The translations under genes were made by a program, and so were the position numbers. The notes beneath the pieces were generated by a model. That model worked only from the letters and a program-made list of their open reading frames with translations, was not told the origin of the DNA and did no database searches. Source: Gammaproteobacteria bacterium (GTDB lineage: Bacteria > Pseudomonadota > Gammaproteobacteria > Pseudomonadales > Azotimanducaceae_A). From it: a DNA stretch of 18,403 nucleotides. Location of the stretch: contig JAPPKV010000481.1 of assembly GCA_028819775.1 (NCBI GenBank), positions 1 through 18,403 of the forward strand, given 5' to 3'. This document shows, piece by piece, positions 8,201 to 14,900 of this stretch (its first letter is position 1; each line of letters starts with the position of its first letter).

Positions 8201-9148
8201 GGCGTGGAGCAGATCCCGCTCTTCAACGGTGAGAACGAAAACGAGCCGATAGACCAGTCGCAGTAGTTCCTCGAAGTAGCCTTCGGTCGACAGTTTGCCG
8301 TCGCGTAGCGCGATGTGAAGATCCTTGTTGGCGGCATGGGCGAGGAACCCTTGGCCGAGTATCTCAAGTGCCTGTCGAAAGCCGTCGCTCAGCCTTTCCC
8401 GGGCCGGCGTGCCCTCCTGCTGGGCGGTCTCCCGCCAACGTTCGAGCGGGCAAGCTGTGGGGGGGTCTGACGGGCGACCGAAGCGGGTCTCGTGGGCGAG
8501 CAGCCACAGCGCGGCGAAGTCCGAATACAGTTCTTCGGCGAAAATCCTGCCGAGATCCGCCTCGATCCAAGCAGGTCGCGTGAGGCTCGCGTTGTCGCGG
8601 GCGATGCGCAGGGTCAGCCCGTCCGTCGCCAACCCCCAAAGGGCGTCCGGGCTGGCGTTCAGGAATTCCTGCACTAGCCCGAAGGCAGTCCGTCTACGCC
8701 CGTCAACGCCAAAGTCGGAGAGGGGCGCATCCAAACCCGCGCCGATGGGCGCAACGACGATCGGAACCCGTTCGCCAATCGCGAAGAACTGCAGGGGATA
8801 CTCCGGCGCCCCATCCTCTGCTGACGTTTGCTGAAGTTCCCGGACCAATGACTTGAAGCAGAGCGCGTCGCGCAGAAGGGCCTCAACGAAACGGTCGGCA
8901 AGTGCGCGGGCATCGCCCCCTGATGCTCGTCCCGTCTCCATCGCTTGGAAGCAAGCTTGGGCGATACGCCAACTTCGTGAGATCTCGTCGCGTAGTTCCA
9001 GCCCAGCGGGGATGCCGTAGTCGGCTGGCGTTTGGCTGTCGGCGCGGAGTTGGGCCACTTTCGCCAACCAGTCCGCCCCCAGCAGTCCACCCTTGATCGA
9101 GAGCGCGTCGAACCCGATCCGAGCGTCGGTCTGACCTGGACAAGCCAC
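5201..9148 (-). CDS. Large adenine-N6 DNA methyltransferase, Eco57I/PglX/DrmMI-like
   Basis: This 1315-residue class I SAM-dependent DNA methyltransferase carries GSYYTPDELV (464-473), SAM-binding motif I VDPACGSGHFLL (506-517), IYGVDQNPLAVEICK (553-567) and catalytic motif IV GNPPW (766-770). The NPPW form predicts N6-adenine methylation. The region from about 800 to 1200, including KVGGVSLKYFTMRQLP (1165-1180), is the target-recognition and helical part seen in type IIG and PglX-like enzymes. The N-terminal 460 residues are long and helical; I do not see a convincing PD-(D/E)XK nuclease there, so it may be a methylase only, like PglX of BREX or DrmMI of class 1 DISARM. Next to an SNF2 helicase, the DISARM reading is preferred: it would mark host DNA as self. 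The start is GTG at 9148, one base after the stop of the helicase gene, with GAAGG about 10 bases upstream. Its stop overlaps the ATPase start. Confidence 0.88.
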   Translation of the reverse strand: MACPGQTDARIGFDALSIKGGLLGADWLAKVAQLRADSQTPADYGIPAGLELRDEISRSWRIAQACFQAMETGRASGGDARALADRFVEALLRDALCFKSLVRELQQTSAEDGAPEYPLQFFAIGERVPIVVAPIGAGLDAPLSDFGVDGRRRTAFGLVQEFLNASPDALWGLATDGLTLRIARDNASLTRPAWIEADLGRIFAEELYSDFAALWLLAHETRFGRPSDPPTACPLERWRETAQQEGTPARERLSDGFRQALEILGQGFLAHAANKDLHIALRDGKLSTEGYFEELLRLVYRLVFVLTVEERDLLHAKDATESARTLYADGYALRLLRDRAVRRGAHDRHGDLWEMVRIVFRSLAVGEPRLGIPALAGLFAQDRCRHLDTAKLDNRTLLQAVFCLAWLRDQSGLVRVNWRDMGPDELGYVYEGLLELVPQIVENGRSFTFAGGGESLGHARKTTGSYYTPDELVQVLLGTALDPVIDRTVDANPDSAVEALLDLAIVDPACGSGHFLLAAARRLADRVARIRTGGTPTPDDYQSALRDVVRRCIYGVDQNPLAVEICKVGLWMESIDPGLPLTFLESHIRRGNALIGTNSELMGDRVPDAAWVALEGDDNKVVRALRRRNKDDISGEPRLPFERGEGDDTLSEDIRTVEQAPDTDVVSLADKERRWSALLASATYEHEKLVADAWCAAFLWPKAEVGADFEAAPTTATWRALREREGPAPKRLVATTRRIAADYGFFHWELAFPHVFERGGFDVVLGNPPWERVKLQEQEFFAKRDPSIAGARNAAARKRLIAALPVTDPALWMEWRSESRIAQGQSHFVRQSKRYPLCGRGDVNTYALFAEHNWAVLAHGGCAGFIVPSGIVTDDTTKHYFQAVLTRHALASVHHFENESLVFKGLHHRYRFLLLTIRESRQADLVFYARRATDLEDPWRHFALTPSDFVTLNPNTRTCPTFRSHRDANINLTMYRRGGVLWREDDPDGNPWGLRFLSMFHMANDSGLFRTRNDLEADGWTLDGDRFEKDGKILLPLYEAKMVHQFDHRFGTYDGQSDSQANRGKLPELDHVAHADPGRTTLPRYWVAEDMVAAKLEGTWDRRWMLGWRDIARASDIRTVIACIVPRAAVNDKFLLMMPSINARLVASLYANLSSIPFDYCARQKVGGVSLKYFTMRQLPGLSPEEYVRRAPWARSVRVQDWFLPRVLELTYTAWNMKAFAEDCGDDGAPFLWDAERRHLIRCEIDAAFCHLYGLSRGDTAHILDTFPALKRTEQREHGEYRTEYLVLQTYDALAAAAKRGVAYESPLGPPRRAA
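5210..5214 (-). promoter_or_regulatory. Ribosome binding site of the PtuA-like ATPase gene
   Basis: GGAGG (minus strand) lies five bases upstream of the ATG at 5204, within the last codons of the methyltransferase gene. It supports the ATGA overlapping start. Confidence 0.65.
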
Positions 9149-9149
9149 G

Positions 9150-11933
9150 TCAGGCGACCTTCGGCAGAAGCACGAACGCCGCGATCACATCAGGACGGGG
9201 GATGGCGTGGACGGTTGTGGTGCCGCTCCCGCGGCTAGCTTGGCGGACACGCAGATGGTCGTCGAGCAAGGTACGCGCCCGCTCGGCTGCTAGGGCCTCC
9301 ATGTCGTCGGTGCGCTCACCTACCAGCCCGAGCGCGCGTTGCACTTCCCGCCGCCGTACATGCGGTGGCGGATCATCGGCAGGCGGCAATGCCAATAGCG
9401 AGAGGGCATCCGTACCGGTGATGGGGGTCTTGGCGGCGGGGGCCGACCAGGCGAGGGCCGTCGCCTCTTCGACCATCAGGGTCGTCTCTCGCCGACGCGC
9501 GCGGGACACGAGCTGGTGGCGCAGGCGCAGAAGCGCGACCGTCGTGCGGCTTTGCACGTCTGCTGATATCCAGCAGCCGACCCGGCCGAGTACTGAAAGG
9601 TCGTCGGCTGCCGCATCGCCGTTGGCGGCGAGGGAGCGTCCGAGCAAGGTGTCCGCGAGAATGGCGATGAGAGGGTGGCTTCGTTGCACCGGACGACACC
9701 CGGGTGCTGCCGGATAGACGAAGTCGATGGCGATGGTGTCGGAAATCCCCTCGGCTTGGAGGCGTTCGACCACTTCGGTTGGGAGTGCTCCTGTCGGCAC
9801 CTTGAATCCGTGTTGGCCCTGCTCAAGGCCGGAACCGAGGCGGGCGAGCGCTCGACTGGCGAATCGTTGCACGGTGTCCCTGTCACCCACGGCAGCCAAG
9901 CTCTTGTGCCACTCGGGCAGCACGTCGTCGGGGTTCATGCGCTGCTGGGCGAACACGGTGCGACTCTGTCTTGCCTTCTCGATGGTGTACTGCCAATGCC
10001 CCTCGAAAAGATCGAGCTGCCGGCTATCCTCCAACGCGGTGCGTCCCCTCAAGAGCACTGCCTTGAGCAACGCTTGGGTTAGCGACTGGCCTTCGTCCGG
10101 CACCGGCACTGGAACGCCGAGTTCTTCGCGAATCTTGGCGGCCTTACGCAGGATGACTCGCAGGACAGCGCCATCCACGGGATTGTTGGCACCGTAGATC
10201 AACGTGGTGCGAACGGTCCGGCTCGGCTGGCCGAAACGGTCGACGCGACCCTCGCGCTGCTCGTGTCGGGTAGGGTTCCACGACAGGTCGTAGTGGACGA
10301 CGGCGTCGAAGTAATCCTGGAGATTGATGCCCTCCGAGAGGCAGTCGGTAGCGACCAGCACTCTGGTGCCTTCGGTGCCGATCTCGACTACGCGTCGCTC
10401 GCGCTCTTCCGGAGAGTACTCTCCCGTCACCGTTTGCACCGCAACGTCAGTCAGGGTGTCGCTGAGGTAGTGAGCCACGTAGTGGGCGGTGGCAATGAAG
10501 CGGCAGAACACCACGACGTTGAAGCCATCCGCTACCAGTGCCTTCACATGATCCGAGGTCACCTTGAGCTTCGGGTCACCGCTCTGTCCAGACAAGCCTC
10601 TTGCCGACTCCATTAGACGTTCGAGTGCGGGATCGTCGCTACCGGCCGGTGGCTCCACGTCGTCCGCAATTAGGGCGACGGCGTTGCCGTCGAAGACGCG
10701 ATCCTGCATTTCCTCCGGATCCTCTGGGCCGGGATCCTCACCGGCCCGCGTACGCAGTGCCTGCACTGCGGCGGCAGGGCTCGAACCGGTGCAGCGGAGC
10801 AGCGCAAGAGTGCTCCAGAAGTTGAGACGCTGGCGCAGATCGTCCCCGCTACCGGTCTCAACGACTCCAGCGCAGTAGTCCAGGACTTCGTTGAAGAATG
10901 CCTCCCAGGCGCCGCTAAGTTCGTAGGTCAGCTCCCTGGTCTGCCGTTGGGGAAAGAGCTCTCCTTCGTGCCACTCGGCGATGTCGGGCCGCCGCCTCTG
11001 GACGAAATGGTTCGCAAGCCGTTCACGCAGCCTTGAACGCTCCCTGCCTTCTGCGTGGGCCAATGCCTGGAAGTCGGAACCCACTAGGCCGAGCAAACGA
11101 TAGAACGCATTGTCGTCGCCGCTGTGCGGTGTCGCAGTGAGCATCACGAGGTGGCGCGTGGCCTTGGCCGCCAAGGCTTGGAGTAACTCGTAGCGCTGGT
11201 GTCTACCGCGACCGGAAGAAGCGCATGTGTGCGCCTCGTCGACCATTACGAAGTCCGGGCACGCCTGTACGAAGCTGTCGCGGCGCTCGGCAGTCTTGAC
11301 GTAGTCCAGGCTGACAACCGTGTGCGGGTAAATCGAGAAGATGCTCTCGCCCGGGGGCACGCCCCGCTCCAAGCGTGGCGCACTGCGGGCGGTGACCGGC
11401 GTGGCTTGGATGTGGAAACGGATTTCCATTTCGGCAAGCCACTGGTCCACCAAATGTGGCGGGCAGAGCACTGTGGTGCGTTCAATGTCGCCGCGGTCGA
11501 GTAGCTCGCGAGCGATGAGCAGGGCCTCGATGGTTTTGCCGACCCCGACATCGTCGGCGATGAGCAGGCGAACCGGGTCGAGCTTTAGGGCCATGAGCAG
11601 CGGTACGAGTTGGTAGGCCCGTGGTTCCACCGCGATTTGGCCGAAGCTCCGGAACGGTCCGGCGCCGCGCCGCAGCGAGAGCAGCAGGGCGTCGCGCAGC
11701 AGCAGCGCCGAGTCGTGGCCCCCGAGCTGATCGGCGTTCGGCAACGCAAAGTGCGCCTCGCGAACCGGTTCGATCTCCAACGGCAGGTGGATCAGCGTCC
11801 GATCTTCGTCCGACCCCGTGACTGGTCGGACCTGGAGCGTGTCGTCCGAGCTTCCGCCGAGCACGACCCACTCGCGGCCACGGGCGGTGATGAGGCTTCC
11901 TGGTGCATAGCTATGGTCCGTCACGGTGCGCAT
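9150..11933 (-). CDS. drmD: SNF2/RapA-family helicase, DrmD-like (class 1 DISARM)
   Basis: This 927-residue protein is an SNF2-family superfamily-2 ATPase. Motif Q/I is visible as AYQLVPLLMAL (106-116) and ADDVGVGKTIEA (126-137). Next come motif II VDEAH (231-235), motif III LTATPHSGD (265-273), motif V ATDCLSEGINLQ (528-539) and motif VI with HEQREGRVDRFGQ (557-569). The last 330 residues are helical and lack a nuclease signature. This architecture and size match DrmD, the SNF2 helicase that distinguishes class 1 DISARM, although related SNF2 proteins occur elsewhere. It should translocate on double-stranded DNA using ATP. The ATG at 11933 overlaps the previous gene by 13 nt. An alternative GTG at 11924 (codon 4) would give a 4-nt GTGA overlap with AGGA eight bases upstream, and is equally plausible. 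It sits next to the adenine methyltransferase, as drmD and drmMI do. Confidence 0.82.
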   Translation of the reverse strand: MRTVTDHSYAPGSLITARGREWVVLGGSSDDTLQVRPVTGSDEDRTLIHLPLEIEPVREAHFALPNADQLGGHDSALLLRDALLLSLRRGAGPFRSFGQIAVEPRAYQLVPLLMALKLDPVRLLIADDVGVGKTIEALLIARELLDRGDIERTTVLCPPHLVDQWLAEMEIRFHIQATPVTARSAPRLERGVPPGESIFSIYPHTVVSLDYVKTAERRDSFVQACPDFVMVDEAHTCASSGRGRHQRYELLQALAAKATRHLVMLTATPHSGDDNAFYRLLGLVGSDFQALAHAEGRERSRLRERLANHFVQRRRPDIAEWHEGELFPQRQTRELTYELSGAWEAFFNEVLDYCAGVVETGSGDDLRQRLNFWSTLALLRCTGSSPAAAVQALRTRAGEDPGPEDPEEMQDRVFDGNAVALIADDVEPPAGSDDPALERLMESARGLSGQSGDPKLKVTSDHVKALVADGFNVVVFCRFIATAHYVAHYLSDTLTDVAVQTVTGEYSPEERERRVVEIGTEGTRVLVATDCLSEGINLQDYFDAVVHYDLSWNPTRHEQREGRVDRFGQPSRTVRTTLIYGANNPVDGAVLRVILRKAAKIREELGVPVPVPDEGQSLTQALLKAVLLRGRTALEDSRQLDLFEGHWQYTIEKARQSRTVFAQQRMNPDDVLPEWHKSLAAVGDRDTVQRFASRALARLGSGLEQGQHGFKVPTGALPTEVVERLQAEGISDTIAIDFVYPAAPGCRPVQRSHPLIAILADTLLGRSLAANGDAAADDLSVLGRVGCWISADVQSRTTVALLRLRHQLVSRARRRETTLMVEEATALAWSAPAAKTPITGTDALSLLALPPADDPPPHVRRREVQRALGLVGERTDDMEALAAERARTLLDDHLRVRQASRGSGTTTVHAIPRPDVIAAFVLLPKVA

Positions 11934-14900
11934 CCTAGCGCGGTTGCGAGCCGCCCGAAGGCATCGCGCCAGTCAGGCGCGTTCTCGAACCGGACCACCT
12001 CGAATCCGAGGTCTTCCAGCGGCCCCACGGCCGGAAGATCGGCATCTTCGATGATCGCCGCGACATAGTGTCGCCGCCACACGGGGCGAACGGTCCGGTC
12101 GGCGACGAATAAAGGCTCTTGGTCGGACTCGGGAATCCCACGTCGGCTCGCCTCGGCCCACCACCTTTCTGCCAGGGTATCTTCGCCAACCGCCTCGCCG
12201 GATTTGCCGGGTGGGTCATTCTCTTGGAGAACCGTGCGACCGTTTGCCAAGCGCAGCAGTAGTGTGCGGGCGTCCTCGTCGCGGCGATCGAGGAGCTCGT
12301 GATCGGGTTGGTTGTAGTAGGACATCAGGCAGCGGTAGCAGCCCGCGACGCAAGCGGGTCCTTCCTGATCCGCGAGGTCCGAAGGCGAGTCCGGCATCGA
12401 GTCAGCGTCGAGGTCCAGGTGCATGATTTGCAGTGCGCTGCGTGCCACTTCGGCCATGGCATTCTCATGGCTGACGAGACGGGTGAGGACGCCGGCACCC
12501 CCCTCCGTGGCCTCGTAGAGCAGAAAGCCCCGGCGGGCGTCGCGGGTGGGCATGGGTTCGGCGAGGACTTCGCTTTCCTCTAGTTGGAACACCGCCTCGA
12601 TGCCCCGCAGGATCGCATGTTGCACGGTGGCGTGGGCGACGTCGGAGAGCGACTCGTCAACGGGTTGAAAGAGCAGCGCGTTCTTGCGGTCCTGAACGCT
12701 GGGGACGATCCGCTGGCGCGGTGTCGCCGTGGGATCCTGCGTATTCTCGTCGTCTTCGTCCTCGTTCTTCGCCCAGTAGCCGGAGACGGGGTCGATGCTA
12801 AAGCCGAGCACCGTCTTGTTGGCCCTGCGGCGCAACCCCTTGTTCAGCCGCGTGATGGTTGCGCCGGGACCATAGGCCAGCCTCACGGCCTGCCCTTCAA
12901 GGTCGCTGACCCATGCGAAACGCACATCCATCGCTTGCTCGCGTGTGGCCCACTCGAAGGTGGTTTGAAGGTCGAAGCCCTGGCGCTGGCGTTCCTCGTC
13001 GTTCGCTGTGATCTGCACTGCGGGATATGTTGCGACGTTCTCGATGCGGTAGGTATTCCGTACAACCTCGGCGGTTCCGAGCGATTCACCGCAGGCGTGG
13101 CACATCGACACCTCGTCGTTGAAATGACCGGCACCGCAGCTCGCGCAGATTCGCACCGCCTTGGTGGGCAGTTGCGTGTCCGTTGTTGCTGATTCGTGGT
13201 GACCTAGGGATAGCATGGCTCGCACCACCCGATGGGCACGCCCCTCGTGGTAGACGAGGCTGCGCGGTCCAAACTCCGAGAGCGCCAGAAACCGCGGACG
13301 CTGCAGATAGGTCTGTCGCCCGCGCCCGTCTCGACTCGCTGGCACATAGGCGAGCAGCGGCAGCCGCGGGAAGTTGTAGCCCGGCAGGAAGCCCTCGGTG
13401 GCGAGATAGCGGTAGGTATAGAAGTCACTCGACAAGGCGCTCGTCCCGCGCTGCAACAGGTTGATCTGGTCGACTGCCTGGGCGTGCCGCGTTTGCGCGG
13501 CCCGCTTATCTCGGTAGGACGCGGAGTAGTCGTCCATGGTCTTTCGGGCGGCGTCTCGCTGCTCCTCGGCGGCGGCGAACAGATCCCGCCAGCGATCGAA
13601 CGCCCGGTCGAAGCGCCGTGCTGCATCCGCGACGATGGCATTCGAGTAAGTCTCTCGACCGGTGTACCACGGCGCTGCCTCTGGGCCGAGTTCGTCCGCC
13701 ACAAGGTCGAGAACGCGCTCAATCCGTTGCTGAGCGGCTTCCGCAACCCGCGTTTCACGGACCGCCGCCTCGACATCCTGATCGAGAGGGCGGCTTCGAT
13801 CCGGCAGGATCAGCAGTTCCGCTATGCACGGGTCCAAGGGCTGGTTGACGCACGATAGCCAGACCGCCTGGAGGTGGCTGTCGATAAGGTCTCGGTTGGC
13901 CAGTTCGAGAACGGGCGCCCGGACCTCCCCGTAGACCATCGCCTTGGGATCCTTGAAGAAATACTGGTCGTGCGGGCTCTGCGAAGAAGCGTACGTCACG
14001 ACCAGCGCGGCTTGGCCGCTGCGTCCCGCTCGGCCACCGCGCTGGGCATAGTTGGCGGGCGTCGGCGGCACGTTGCGCATGTGAACCACGTTCAACTCGG
14101 CGATGTCGACGCCGAGTTCCATCGTCGGCGAACAGAAGAGAACTGGCAGGAATCGGTTGGCCTCGTCGGCCTCTCGGATTTCCTGTTCGGCTTGGTCGAG
14201 CTCGTTGCGCTCGCGTTCGCCGTAACGGAAGCGTTTCTCGCGGATCTTTCGATTGAGCGGATCGACCTGCGCGGTGTGTTCGCGCGCCTCGAAGCCGAAC
14301 AAGGGATGCGTCGGCGCGCGCAGCATGGTCGCCAGATTCCCGTAGAGGTCCCGGAAAAACGCGTTCTGGCTGGAACCGCTCGCATCCGTCTCCGCGTCAC
14401 CGAGTCGGAACACCACGCACGCGTCGTTCAATCGCCAGCCTTGCTGATCAAAAGGCGTGCTCTCTTCGGATACGAGGCCGTGGACAGCGCCGGCGCGGAG
14501 CAGGTTCTCGATGAGTTGGTCGAGATCCTTCGACGGCAGGTCGCGGATGGACGTGTCCCCGCCCCAAAGCGAGGTTGAGCGCAATGTTCGACCGAGGGCA
14601 CTTCTGGATCCTCCGCGAACGATCAGGTCCATGTCGCGCAGCGTGCTGCGTCGGCGAGTGGGTGCCGCGACCATCAGCCAGCGCGCGCCTGCTGGTTGCT
14701 CAAACACGCCGAAGCCCCAAGGAGCCCGGAGCCGGCTGTGTGACTTGCTGACCAGTTGTTCGAGCACGGTGATGTCGAGAACCTGACTGCGGATGGCCAT
14801 CCATTTGCGCATGTGGTCCAGCAGGTGGCGATAGACCGCACGCCGGACGTCGCGACCAGCCTGCCGCAACAGGTCGTGCGATTCCCGAAACAGATCATCA

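Noticed and set aside
5201..11933. BREX system, because of the PglX-like methyltransferase
   Set aside because: No PglZ phosphatase, BrxC/PglY ATPase, BrxL protease or BrxA/BrxB is present; the SNF2 neighbour fits class 1 DISARM better.
12584..13192. Long plus-strand open frames opposite the giant helicase (also 13874-14578 and 15951-16688)
   Set aside because: They are antisense shadows of a strongly conserved helicase; GC-rich coding DNA commonly leaves the opposite frames open, and none shows a protein family.
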